From: a virus
Length of the DNA: 45,407 nucleotides
IMG/VR virus record: IMGVR_UViG_3300042691_034885
Span: 1 to 45,407 of that record
Strand: one strand, 5' to 3'
Below, piece after piece: positions 1 to 11,100 of the stretch. Positions within the stretch are counted from its first letter, which is position 1. Every line of letters begins with the position of its first letter. A program made the translations under genes and the position numbers. Under the pieces are notes generated by a model, which saw nothing but the letters and a program-made list of their open reading frames with translations, was not told the DNA's origin and did no database searches.

Positions 1-730
1 GCTTAGTTCCGCGCATTGCTCGTTTGCGAGCGTTCGCTGCAGCTTCAGTATTCGGAACAAATTGCCTACCGGCTCGGCTGCCAATAATCTTTTTGCGATT
101 TGTTGCAGCACGTTGTCCTGGCGTCAATTTGTCCCATGCCTTGGCTGGCAAGTATCTTCTTGTTACATTCCCACGCTTAGCTGGCTTGCCGTCAGATGTG
201 CGCCATTTTTGTTTTGTCCAACGTGTAAGTGACCGCTGTTTCTTGTTTTTCTTCCCGCGGTATCCGCCACCAGCTTTTCTATATTCAATCGCTACAAGCT
301 GTGCCTTGCGAGCGGACCACTGACCAGGAGCGCCACCCCTGGAACCAGCCATTATTCTGTTTTTAATTCTTTCGCGCAATGCCGGGTTTGTGTAGTTTGC
401 GCTCTTTTCATTGAATTTCCTCTTTGATGGAGTGCCAACTATTTTTCTAACTTCTCTTTCGAGTTGCGTCCTTCTAAACTTACGACCCGAGTATCCAATA
501 CCTGAGTACTTTCTGTAATCAGATTCATTTGTGCATGGCATCCATGATGCTGTGCCGTTTCTGTTGTTGTAGCGTCTAATGCCTATACAGCCAAGCTGGC
601 GTGCCCGTACCCTTGCTGATTCTGGGTCTGGATATGTGTCTGGGTCACTAGCTCTGACAATGCGGGCGCCACCAAGAACACCCTTCGACTCATTGTCTTC
701 GTATGATTCAAGTTCTTCCATGTGACCCAT
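1..730 (-). CDS. DUF5872-type phage protein, C-terminus cut by window edge
   Basis: Read on the minus strand from an ATG at 730; the frame is still open at base 1, so only about the first 243 residues are visible. The N-terminal third has a cysteine pair (LGCIGIRRY and, after 18 residues between the cysteines, WMPC). The middle carries APGQWSARKAQLVAIEY followed by GGGYRG. The last part (SLTRWTKQKWRTSDGKPAKR, then RRYLPAKAWDKLTPGQRAAT) matches my memory of DUF5872, a basic domain of unknown function seen in phages and large viruses. The protein is very rich in Arg and Lys and may bind nucleic acid. No clear Shine-Dalgarno sequence precedes the ATG at 730; an in-frame GTG upstream or the ATG nine bases downstream are alternatives. 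It is last in the visible minus-strand block, after a 117-base gap. The domain name is recalled, not searched. Confidence 0.8.
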   Translation of the reverse strand, partial: MGHMEELESYEDNESKGVLGGARIVRASDPDTYPDPESARVRARQLGCIGIRRYNNRNGTASWMPCTNESDYRKYSGIGYSGRKFRRTQLEREVRKIVGTPSKRKFNEKSANYTNPALRERIKNRIMAGSRGGAPGQWSARKAQLVAIEYRKAGGGYRGKKNKKQRSLTRWTKQKWRTSDGKPAKRGNVTRRYLPAKAWDKLTPGQRAATNRKKIIGSRAGRQFVPNTEAAANARKRAMRGTK

Positions 731-788
731 CGAATTAGATTGTTTTTGAGGGCGCGTCACTACCGATTACATCCGTAGGAGCTCTTCT

Positions 789-806
789 AATAGTACTCGA
801 ACTATT
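789..806. other. Short AT-rich inverted repeat in a 117-base intergenic gap
   Basis: AATAGT and ACTATT form a perfect 6-base inverted repeat around a 6-base spacer. It lies between the 73-residue gene and the leftmost gene, both on the minus strand. It could be a weak hairpin or an operator for the leftmost gene. No U-tract makes it a convincing terminator. Confidence 0.25.
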
Positions 807-847
807 GGTTTCCCGGGAATAAACGTGGTTTGTCAATAAATGATTGA

Positions 848-1069
848 TTATACGAGTTTCCAATTATTATCTCTTTCAATTATGGAATATAGTTCGCCAA
901 CGTATTGGATTCCTTTGTCATTTTTGATGTATCCATACGGTATTTCACTGTCATCTATTGCTTTAAATTCCCCCAACTTAAACATTTTTCTTGTTTGTGC
1001 TTCTGGTGTATCGCCCCAGACTGCGAAGAGCGTGCCTTTTTCTAAGTCCATATTCTCACTCCGGCTCAT
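848..1069 (-). CDS. Small hypothetical protein (73 aa)
   Basis: A 73-residue acidic protein whose start overlaps the end of the 1208-residue gene by 14 bases, consistent with translational coupling within the minus-strand operon. An internal ATG at residue 7 (MDLEKGTLFAVWGD) is an equally possible start and would remove most of the overlap. The sequence looks like a small folded alpha/beta protein with aromatic residues spread throughout, and has no signal peptide or membrane segment. I do not recognise a family. It is kept as a real gene because of its tight packing and strand agreement with its neighbours. Confidence 0.6.
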   Translation of the reverse strand: MSRSENMDLEKGTLFAVWGDTPEAQTRKMFKLGEFKAIDDSEIPYGYIKNDKGIQYVGELYSIIERDNNWKLV

Positions 1070-4000
1070 CTAAAACATCGGACTCCGCAAGGCCCTTGCG
1101 CAACATTACTATGGGTATGTCCAAACTTTCGGCAACTTTAGAAATCTGAATCCAGGTTGGGCTTTCCATCCAGTTATCCACATCCACACCTGGCCCAAAA
1201 TGCTCGAAAAGCATTTCTGGATTATTTTCGTACCATGCCTCATCAATGATGATGTGAGAAATATCTTCGAGAGAAACACCGCCGTGAATCTGTGCTTCAA
1301 TAAATGGCCAGTTTTCATAGTCCGTCGGAAAGCCAAGCTCAGCTGTCCGTCTTCGTCTTTCGCTTGAAAAATATGCGTCTTTTGTTTTGGGGTGAACTGT
1401 TTGGTTGTGAAGCCCATCCCATGTGCGCTTATTCGGAATTAGGGTAGATGCTGCAGTTTGGTGGCCGAGAGAGTCGGCCTGCGTCCATGTCGTCCTATTT
1501 TCTACTCCATCTTTTAAGACGATTGTTGCGGCGCCATATTGGGTTGATAGTTCATCACTGTCCTCGTTTGTTCCACGACGAACGGTTCCATAAATTGGTC
1601 GTTGTTTGGTTTTCGGATGGATTGAAAACATTGCAACTTCCTGAATCGAACGAAGGTCGGGGTTAAATGCACCTTGACTAGTATTGGTTTCGTGTTGTGT
1701 TTTTAATCTTCCATCGTTAAATATTTTTTCTAAAGTTGGTGCTGGGACAGTGATATTGACTGTTTCCGCACCCATAAAATCAATATTGTCAAATACCGAT
1801 TCAGTTGAGTCTTTCAATGTTTCTAGCGACTCTGGAGTCATGTCTGAATCATCGAACTGTTTTTTTAGATAAACAGCTCGAGCAGCGTCAACTGATGCGC
1901 GCATTACCAGGCCATAGGCAATTTGCCTATTTGTCTCCCTGTCATTAACCCCCAAAGAACCCAGTGCCATCTGCAAAATCATTGCGTGTCTATGTTTTAT
2001 GTTCTGAAAATCGCTAACCAGTTGGTCTTGTTTTTGTTTTTCAACCGCCGAGGAGAATAAACCAAATTCAAACATGTGTGGCGGTATCTCAAGCGAAATT
2101 GCATCAGTTGCACCAAGTGCTTCTATTTCACCAACCAGGGAGTTGTAATGGTCATTTAATTCAGGATGCAATTGTCCTGGTATCAACCAGGATATCGGCT
2201 TCCCGGTACGCTCTGCTTCAGCGATGTCGTCGGTTGGTTTTGGCAGGCTGAGATATGAAGACGGTGTAGAAACGACATGGTTAATGAAAGCTTTTGGATT
2301 GCGCTTTCTTGCAGATGTATTTTCTGCATCAACAGTCTTAATGTGCGAAGAGGCAATTGACATTGAGCCAGTGATTCCTAGTTCGTCATTGTGCAATTGC
2401 TCTAGAATCGGCATCGTGATGTATTGTTCTGGGAACATTGATGATTTAACTTTTTGTAAATCTAGTTGTCGTGGTTCAACGCCATTGGACTTTGCCTCAT
2501 CGTGGACAAGCCCCATAAGTTCTTTTGCGTTTTTGTATTGACCAAAAGTCAATTGGTCATAAATTGAGCTATTGAGAAGATTTGGCTTGTCGCGCAGAAG
2601 TTGTGCTAGAACTCCGGCGTGCCTATCTTTTAGCAATCCCTCCAATTGCGCCGAATTGATTTTTTCTGGCACATACAGTTTTTTGAAAAGTTCATCACTA
2701 ACCACATCGGAAAGGTGTTTCAGCGTTGAAGCTTCTTTCAGTCGTGAAATAATTGATTTATCGCCGAGTACATCGTCTATGGCCTCTAGAACGTACGGCC
2801 GCAAATCGTTGTAGTCTGTTGACTCGCTTTCCCCACTGACCACATCGTCTATCTCGTATTTTTTGCCAAATTTGCTATTAATGGATGCACGGAGTTCCTG
2901 TATCCGACGCTCAAATTCAGCGGCCATCTTGTCGTAGTCATTCTTAAAGAAAAGACGCACCCCAACGTTTTGCCCTGTCTTTGGGTCGCGCATAGTCGCA
3001 TACGGATTTCTAATCCAGTTTTCAAAATAGTCCCAGTATTGAGATGGGTTGAGTTTTTTGTCAAGCAGGCCGAGCAAGTCGCGTATTTGGGCGCCGTCTG
3101 CTGTTTCCTTGTTTCTCGCACTTGAGGAATGTGTCATGAATAATCCAAATGGACTATATAGAGCACCGTGGCTTTGCCCTTGTGTCCCCCAAATCAATCC
3201 GAGCCCCTTGAGCATTCCCAAATGTTCATTAAGGGTTTCCCCAAGACCCATGCGTGCCTTGGCTTTCGGTTCCGCATTTCCGTATTTTGCTAATTCATTA
3301 CGCATTTTCCCGCGCTCAAACGCTCGTATGTACTCCACCCGTGTTGAATCATCTGTCCAGTCGAACGTAAAATTAACTTCGGGTTTTGATGCAGTTCCCT
3401 TTTTTCTTTGTGCGAAATACTTGCTTGCGGCTAAATCTATTTTGGCCCATTTTGCAATAAATTGTGGTTCTTTGCGGGGGTCTCTTTGCTCCCCGCCGTC
3501 GTATCCGCCAAATGAGTTTGGGCTTATACCGACAGCCATCGAGCCGACAACGCCATCTCCACGAACAAATGATGTGCGCATTTCGAACCCATTTGGGTCA
3601 TCCCAGAACGCGTCGTTACCGGTTCGGTATCCAGCATTGCGCAAAGATTCGACCATCTCTCTCACTGAGTTGAACTCATCACTGAGACCATGTATCTGCA
3701 TTGAACGCCCTATTTTAAATAGGCGCTGCTGGTTTATGTTTTGAGTCGGGTGTTGCCCACGGTCAAAATCTGGTTTATCAATCCAGTCGTGTTTAGTTAA
3801 ATCCCATGCCATTGATTCCATATAAAGTGATGTTGCTTTACGTAGTGAATCTAGGTATTGCTTATTGGAACGGAGCTGCTGGAGCGGCTCTCCGCCAATG
3901 TGATATTTGAAGCCATATGCAGCACTGCCTCTGTCAATTGGAAATGTCCACCAATCAAAATGTTGGCGGTGAAACTCGAACCAATTCTTTCTACTTGCCC

Positions 4001-4682
4001 ATGACTCAAATTTTTTTACCTGGTCGGCTTGTTCACTAATTAGATTATCTACTCCAATGAATGGGGCTTTATTAATCCTTCTTTCTGGGACATTAGGATT
4101 TTTAAATTTGTCGAACACACCCATCGACCCGGAAATAGAACCTCCCGGTGTTGGGTCTGGCATCTCCCTCCATGTGCCATCAAAAATTAGACCATTATTA
4201 TTTGCATCATTGCGTGTCATTGGATTCTGGTCGCCAGAAATCGGTGTGCGTGTAGCAAGTCTTCTGCCTATTCGAGGCAGGGCCTTCCCAACTATTGCAT
4301 GTTCGTTGAGCCCACCGTTAAATACACCAGGTATCATTCCTCCGCCAAACGCTGTTACTGCTCGGCCGGCAGGGAGGGGTGGAGGATTAAGTATTTCTGA
4401 ATAAGCCTCTTCTCCGTCAAGGACAACTGTTCCACGTCGTTTTTTGCGACGCAATTTTTTAGGAATACCAGATTCATTATTGACGTTTTTTGTTGCCGAA
4501 CCAAAGCCAGAAGATTCTCCACTGACTATGCCGACACCTGGTATGGACACCGGTGCTGATGGCAATCGTTCTCTGAGTTTTTCCCAGCCAATAGAGGTTT
4601 CTCCTCTTTTGCTGCGTCTTTTCCTATTACGCCGTTTTCTGGATGTTATTGCTGGCGGGTCAATAGGTGATTCGGAATTCAT
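1056..4682 (-). CDS. Giant virion-associated protein (1208 aa) with C-terminal DUF3626/ART-like domain
   Basis: The first 40 residues are strongly basic (RKRRNRKRRSKR). Residues about 150-160 hold an Asp/Asn-rich loop (DANNNGLIFDG) resembling a calcium-binding loop, followed by a Pro/Gly linker and SISGSM (182-187). A large mostly helical region follows, interrupted by GITGSM at 769-774. The C-terminal region, about 975-1195, has the order TLEKIFNDGRLKTQHETNTS, IHP.T..RPIYG, QYGAATIVLKDGVENRTTW, then FIEAQIHGGVSLEDI. This layout recalls DUF3626, which I regard as possibly ADP-ribosyltransferase-like; no activity is proven. The 1626-residue protein carries a paralogous domain. It starts 8 bases after the 141-residue gene. 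The role as a packaged or injected protein is inferred from its place in the late block. Confidence 0.75.
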   Translation of the reverse strand: MNSESPIDPPAITSRKRRNRKRRSKRGETSIGWEKLRERLPSAPVSIPGVGIVSGESSGFGSATKNVNNESGIPKKLRRKKRRGTVVLDGEEAYSEILNPPPLPAGRAVTAFGGGMIPGVFNGGLNEHAIVGKALPRIGRRLATRTPISGDQNPMTRNDANNNGLIFDGTWREMPDPTPGGSISGSMGVFDKFKNPNVPERRINKAPFIGVDNLISEQADQVKKFESWASRKNWFEFHRQHFDWWTFPIDRGSAAYGFKYHIGGEPLQQLRSNKQYLDSLRKATSLYMESMAWDLTKHDWIDKPDFDRGQHPTQNINQQRLFKIGRSMQIHGLSDEFNSVREMVESLRNAGYRTGNDAFWDDPNGFEMRTSFVRGDGVVGSMAVGISPNSFGGYDGGEQRDPRKEPQFIAKWAKIDLAASKYFAQRKKGTASKPEVNFTFDWTDDSTRVEYIRAFERGKMRNELAKYGNAEPKAKARMGLGETLNEHLGMLKGLGLIWGTQGQSHGALYSPFGLFMTHSSSARNKETADGAQIRDLLGLLDKKLNPSQYWDYFENWIRNPYATMRDPKTGQNVGVRLFFKNDYDKMAAEFERRIQELRASINSKFGKKYEIDDVVSGESESTDYNDLRPYVLEAIDDVLGDKSIISRLKEASTLKHLSDVVSDELFKKLYVPEKINSAQLEGLLKDRHAGVLAQLLRDKPNLLNSSIYDQLTFGQYKNAKELMGLVHDEAKSNGVEPRQLDLQKVKSSMFPEQYITMPILEQLHNDELGITGSMSIASSHIKTVDAENTSARKRNPKAFINHVVSTPSSYLSLPKPTDDIAEAERTGKPISWLIPGQLHPELNDHYNSLVGEIEALGATDAISLEIPPHMFEFGLFSSAVEKQKQDQLVSDFQNIKHRHAMILQMALGSLGVNDRETNRQIAYGLVMRASVDAARAVYLKKQFDDSDMTPESLETLKDSTESVFDNIDFMGAETVNITVPAPTLEKIFNDGRLKTQHETNTSQGAFNPDLRSIQEVAMFSIHPKTKQRPIYGTVRRGTNEDSDELSTQYGAATIVLKDGVENRTTWTQADSLGHQTAASTLIPNKRTWDGLHNQTVHPKTKDAYFSSERRRRTAELGFPTDYENWPFIEAQIHGGVSLEDISHIIIDEAWYENNPEMLFEHFGPGVDVDNWMESPTWIQISKVAESLDIPIVMLRKGLAESDVLDEPE

Positions 4683-4689
4683 CGCCGAC

Positions 4690-5115
4690 CTAGTACCTAT
4701 CTGCGTCCGTTACTTCTATACCTGGGTTATCTTTCGAATATGCCTCTACGGCAACAATATAGTTGCCATTTGACTTTTCGTAATATTTTCTTGCCTCTGC
4801 CAATTCTTTAGAAAATTCTTTTTCTAGTTCTGAGTATGGCCGAAAACGTTCTGGTATTTCATATTGTAAAAGTTCATTTCCGTCATTCCATAGCTTCCAC
4901 GCCATATCCATAAATTTGGCGGTGCGTTCGCTGTTTGCCTCGAGCTTAAATGGTGGGAATTCTGCCAACTTTTCGTAATCAAAAATAGGAAACTGGACAA
5001 GCTTGTACATATCATCCAGAACGTCAAGGTCTTCTGGCGTAAGTTTCGACATATCCATCGGTGTTTTTTCCATATTATTACCAACCGCTTCTGTTTCTTG
5101 CTGCTGTTGACCCAT
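4690..5115 (-). CDS. Small hypothetical protein (141 aa)
   Basis: A 141-residue acidic, Tyr- and Phe-rich, probably helical protein lying between two giant genes. The listed ATG overlaps the end of the 2343-residue gene by 38 bases. The internal ATG at 5073 (MEKTPMDMSKL) would avoid overlap; neither start has a clear Shine-Dalgarno sequence, so the start is undecided. No membrane segment or signal peptide is visible. The fold is not recognised. Since it is translated between two putative packaged proteins it may be a partner or chaperone for one of them; that is inference only. Confidence 0.6.
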   Translation of the reverse strand: MGQQQQETEAVGNNMEKTPMDMSKLTPEDLDVLDDMYKLVQFPIFDYEKLAEFPPFKLEANSERTAKFMDMAWKLWNDGNELLQYEIPERFRPYSELEKEFSKELAEARKYYEKSNGNYIVAVEAYSKDNPGIEVTDADRY

Positions 5116-8100
5116 CTGGATATGTTATCGAGGTAAGTATCGGTGCGTACTCTGGATAGTTTTTTATTGGCCTATCTTCAATAATCATCGCCGAACGATT
5201 TAAAATAGTGATTCTGCTTGCGCGCCCACCAAGAAGGGCCTTCCAGAGTTGTGATGGTGTGATTAGTTCGTCTGCAGCGCCCTGTGCGATAAAGCCGTCA
5301 TAGCCCATCATTGTCGCGATATTCTCACCACGCGTATACAGATGGCTACGGAAAGCTCTCCAAACCTTGGCGTTTGCGTCTTTTGCTGATTGTCCGCCTG
5401 TAGATTCGTTCTCGAGTCTCGAAACAATATCCCTACCCATTACTAGACGCTGATGCAGCCATGCGTTCCAGTAGTTCCGAGTGTCCTCAATTTCATCAAG
5501 CTCGTCTTGTGACATGTTAGATGCTTGATAGGCGCTTGGGAAAAGAGATTGCAGCTCAGAAGGTAGGCGATTTCGCTCGTACATCCCCTCGAGCGTTACT
5601 TGTCCCCATCCGGAGACAGATTGTCCTGGCACATACGGGGTTCCAACTTGAGTCATTTGGTCAATGTAGCCATCTAGTTCTGTTAGTTGCGTTGCGCTCA
5701 GCTGTCCTGTATTTGGGTCTGGCTTTAGGCTATTTGGCGGGATGCCAAATATGCTTGGGGTGCCGTGCGTTACGTTTACTCCAGCCCTGGCTCCAGGTGC
5801 TCCAAAACCGTTATACAGAGACCATAGGGATTCATATGTAATGCTTTTCTGGTTGGTTGCAGAACCCTCTGGGCCAAACAGAATGCCGAATGGTTTACGG
5901 TTGGTGAGTATCATGTCTTTTGATAGAAGAGCAACCATCGTTCCGCCATTTTTACCGTGCAACGAAGACCATGACGATGGATTTTGTGCCCAATACTCTC
6001 CTGTTCCAGACGCTCTTTGGCCCTGTCCTGGAATGAATCTATCTCCAGTAAGTGCATCTGTCACCATTTGTAGTTGTTTTGCTGCTGATGCATTTTCTTT
6101 CCCGCCAAGACCACGCGAAATAGCGACATACTTTGGAGACCCGTTAGCATCAACTTCTTTTAGAGCCTCGATTATTTCCTCTCTGCTTAATAAAACTGGG
6201 AGGCTGTTAAAGCCATTGTATTGCCATACCATACCGAGATGGGCTGAGGTTACATCGTAAAACGTTGCGCCAGGGAGTGGTGAATTTGCAGGTCCAATCG
6301 CACGTCCTCCAGCTTGAACCTGGTCGTGCATCTCGCCCAATATGTCCAGCATTTGGAATTGCTCGTCTGTCAACGGAGCGGGAACACCCTGAGTGATTCT
6401 TTGGAATAGTGTTTGAGAGCGATGCTCGTCTCTCAAGCGAGCAATGTCAGCAATTTTTCTAGGCGCAGGTGGTGGGCTTGGAGAGTTCCAAGGGTCAAGA
6501 ATGTCTGGCTGATTGTCGTATAGTCCGGAATTTCTTGGAAGACCGGCAGCCTGTCTTGCAGCAACAAGTCGCAAGCGTTGATTTTTGCGCTTTGCGTTAT
6601 CTTCCATTGCCTCGCGTTTTGATGCCTCTATTGCAGCAAGCGCATTTGGGTTATTGGTGATGTGTTTTTCAAGTAGATATTGAGCTCGTTCTGCTACCAC
6701 ACCGTTATAGATGTAATCATCAAATTCTCTTTGGTAACGCTGCTTTTTGTCCATCCTCCTTCTGCGCCATGCAGTTAGAGAATTATCTCGTGCTCGTTGA
6801 TGAACTGAATAGACTGCACCAATTTGGTTTGCAGCATTTGACCAAGCCAAGTTCGCGCGCTTACGTAGGTCCGCGATGTCTGTTTGTGACATACCAGCTG
6901 GTGGATTATTTGAAGCATGTTCTAGCTGCAGAGCTGTATTTATTGCGGTAACCATTTCGTATGTTCCGCCATTGCGTGCAGCTCGAGCGGTCATTGGTAG
7001 ATAAAACTCACCAATTGGAAGCGCTGGGTCAATTCCCATGCGACTCATATCCGAAGTTAAGTGCGACATACTTGGATTTGCAGGGTCAACGAGAAATTGG
7101 TTTGGTGAAATTACATACATCAATTCGAGTGGGTCGGTAAGAAGCGGATTCTGCAATGCTTGTTGAATCGCAATATTTTTTGCATCAATGGCCTTCAGCT
7201 CCGAAAGTGGAGATGTTGGAGAAAGTGCCATCGTGGCATCGATTAGGGCAAAATCATGACGCAGGTTTCTTTGCATATCGCTATTCATGCGCATTGAAGG
7301 AGAAGCATCATGCTGCGCGATTCTCCGCTTAATAGCTTCGGTAAATGAAGAAATAACACCTTTTCTATGTATTTTGGATGCTGCCGTTTTTGGTGTTGCT
7401 GTTATATCTAGAGTTGGGGTGGTTGGGTCAACGCCAGGTGCAATAACCTCATGCGGAACGTGCTTTTGGAGGGTGTTCTGAATATCGACGGGCATTGTTG
7501 GAAACTCTGCTCCATACATAGGACCGCTATCGATTTCTAGTGGTTTTGGTGTATATATTGCGTGTTGGTCGATTGGGAGATTCGACAGGTCTTCTACAAA
7601 CTCGCCGGTATTTGTATCGATATATAATCCACTTGCCGCGTCAAACGTTATGCCCGCCGATGGATTGCCGACGCCAGGTGTTAGCACTGGCCCTGTCCCA
7701 GCTGGTTTTGGTATCGGTTTTTGTGGAGCTACAACTGGCTTTGATGGCTGTACGGGTACTGGAGCGGCAGGAGTAGTAGGAGTTGGCGGAGATGAAGGCG
7801 CGGATGGCGTAGACGGAACTGGAGGGGCGGACGGAGCAGGAGATGGAGAAGTTGGAGCAACCGATGGGGTAGGAGTATTTTGTGGAGACCTTGGTTGCGG
7901 AGTCGGAATTGGAATTACTGGATATCCGCTATTTCGGCCATACGGGGTGAATGGGCGCGGCTTCTTTTCATCTACTGGGGTACCAACAATTGCACTGTTG
8001 GTCATCACTCTTCTTCTCAGTGAAGGCTTAAGATTTGATACATATCCAAAATCTTCCGTATTAGCAAACTGCGACAGAACAATGAAGTTGTGTAGATTTG

Positions 8101-11100
8101 TTTCCTCTATTCCAGCACGCTTCGGGTCCGTTTTCTTGAGTTCTGCAATCCAATCCAATACATCGCCTTCTTTGATTGGTGTCGCGTCAACGTCTTTAAT
8201 TCCGAGCGCTTTAGCGAATCGGCCTGCATGGTAATCAAGCTCCTTGAGCATTTCTTTTTTAAGACGCGCTTTTTCTACATCGCCAAGAGATGATGGCATC
8301 TCTGGGCCCGTTGTGGTTTTTGCAAATCGTAGACCGAAACGTTTGTTGTCATAAACAATTGCGCGAGACCTGGCGCGCATTGATGGAGCTGGCGTTTTGT
8401 CTTGTTTTGGTTTTCTGAATTTTCCTCTAACCCTTTGAATGAAAGATGGCTTTACCACTTTTTCTGGTTCTTTTGTTAGCAGTTTTTTTGTATATTCGCT
8501 CGCAATATATTTTATTTCAGAGTTGCCATTCGCATCTACCACTTCTACTGCTGAGGCAATATGATTACCATCGTCATCCATGAAGTGCGCCGCAGAGCCG
8601 TCCGCAAGCTCAATATAAACTGGAGGCTGGCTCGATTTTCTACTGCTGTATTTCCACGAGTTTCCTATACCGTCATTGTTTTCCGTGAGCAATTTGAAAT
8701 TTGAAATTGCACCCTGCGGTGTAGGTTGATTTGGGTCATTAAAAGCCTCTGACCATTTATCAATTGCTTTCTGCAAATCGTCCTGGTGTTCCTCATCGAA
8801 TGAATCTGGCAATAATGTCTGCCTATTTGGGTCCATTAACATTCGATTCAGATTAATTAGACCATCAAAATTGGTCGCTTCACTTCTCCAGTCCGCCGCA
8901 AGCCTGCCGGCCGGACCGGGTGGGTCAAGCAATAGTGGGTGAACCCTGCTATCGGACATGAAGAAATGCCTCGGAGCAAGGGCGTCACTAGGCGTCGTCA
9001 CCCCAGGAACGTTACGCATTGGTATGTCTGATATAAAATCAGCAAGGTTTCGATATTGTGGCAATAGGCTTTCTTCTACTGGTTCTTTTCTGATTCTTTT
9101 AGCAGTCCGACGGAGCATGTTTGCAGCACGCTCGCGTCGTGAATTCGTTGGTCGAGGTCTACGACCGTACATTTCTCTTATAGCGCGCTCTTTATCAGTA
9201 GGAGGTTCGAATAGGGAGTTTATGTTTTCGAGCAAGCCAAAGCGCTGAACAATAGGAGATTTGGCTGGCTTTGAACCACGTTTCTTGCGTTTTGCGTCTC
9301 CGCTCGGAGTAATTACGTTTGCAGCTTTATCAGCTCCACGCTTTGTTGTGTAGGTGCTTGCTCCCTGCATTGCACCCCTGACACCATTCGTGAACAGGGT
9401 ATTCCCAGTAACCCAACTTGTATTAGCGAGGTCGCCGTAGGATACTGGTGGATTGACTCCATAATGGGCAACCTGGAGAAGTGATTGTCCATCTGTATCA
9501 AACATCACAACAGTTTTCCCAGCATCAAACCAATTTGATTCAGCTAGGTGGTCGCGCCAAAAATTACTATCAAACATCCATGCATCTGGTGAGACAGTAT
9601 TCTGTACTGTTGTTCGTTCGGCCTGCAGAGCAGACAAAGCGCTTTGATTGCGTGGATAGGCGACTTCATAAACAAATCCACGAATCCGAGGTTTTCCGTC
9701 ATCTCCGGTGCTAAAAATCGTTCGCAGTCTTTCGCGTATTACACCATTACCGTAATTCCTGTAATTTTCTGATACGTATGCGTTTGCGCCACCTTGGATG
9801 AACGCAGCGGTAAACAACGCCATCGCCACCTTTTGTGCGTCATCTGGATTGGCCTCATCCCATTGCGACATGTTCCCAGGGACATGGAAAGAAGCAGATG
9901 AGTTATTGAATATGTCATCCATTACCTGGTCGCTGTCTTTGGATGAAAGGTGCTTGATTCCGACATCTGTAAGTATGTCGTCCATATATCCTTTTGCGTA
10001 CGCAAATTGCGGAGTCGGTTGAGCTATGCGACCACGCATTATGTTCGGAGCCAACTGGCCTGCGCCGGTGTCAATCATTCGTGCCGCGTTTGTTAGTACG
10101 CCGTTATATTTTTTGTCATCAAGGAATTTAGATTTGTTGAGTTTTTGTTTTCCTTGGCGACGCGCGCTCCTTCTTCCTGGTTCGCGTATGTCTTGTGCTG
10201 ATTCACGCAATCTTGCGGCAATCATTGCTCTCTTGCTTGGTCCGCGACGACCCCTTCTTCCATTCATCAAAGCCCTTGCAGTTGCTTCGCCCATTATCGC
10301 GGCATCTAGTTGGTTGCGTGGGTCTAGTCGACGTCCAGGTTCATAAGTGCGTGCTCGTTCGTCGAGTTCATCCGCTATTGACCGTCTTGCCAACACCGCC
10401 ATGCCGTAATACTCATTTGGCGATATATATGCCGGGAGATAGCCGAAACCCATCGTGATGCTATCTCTTTCATTGGGGGCCATATTTGCCGTTGGGAGCA
10501 TTGTTTGGTAATCAAACATTTCCCCCGTGGCGTCGTTGTAGTAGATTCCATTGTTGGCAATACCACTTGGGATGGTTCCACCATTGGTTCGAAGCTCATC
10601 TGTGATGGTCCAATCAGGCTCCGTATAAATGCGGTACATTGATTTGTCTGCGCTTAAAAAATCTTCAGCCTCTTCACGAGTTAAAGATTTCCATAGACCA
10701 GGTTGCAGCGTTCCTAAATATGTTTTGCGCACATCCTCAATGGTCATTAGCGGCTTATCCGTACCATCTCTGTAATTTCGAGCAATTGATTCAAGTTGGA
10801 ATATTTCGGCTTGCGTTAAAAAAGCAGGTAGCGAACTAACTTTTAGCCCATTTCCGTCAATGTTATCTAGGTTGACATAAGGCATGGTTCCAAGAGATAA
10901 ATAAAGATTGTCGCGTGGTTGCATGCTGTCAAAATTCAGCATCGTTCCATTTGTGGAAAGTAGCAAACCTTCATTTGACAATTTTTTTGGCAGCATTCCG
11001 CCACCAACGCGGTATTCACTAGGAATCCTATTATCCAACTTAAACGTTGTTTGTTTTTGGGCTTGACCAGTATCCTTGGGTATTCGCCGTTCAGCTCGGC

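Noticed and set aside
3049-3744. 231-residue plus-strand frame opposite the 1208-residue gene
   Set aside because: No family resemblance and it lies wholly within a well-supported minus-strand gene.
7650-8234. Gly-rich 194-residue plus-strand frame opposite the 2343-residue gene
   Set aside because: It is the antisense shadow of the Pro/Ala/Ser-rich linker; no ribosome site, and the opposite strand has far better coding evidence.
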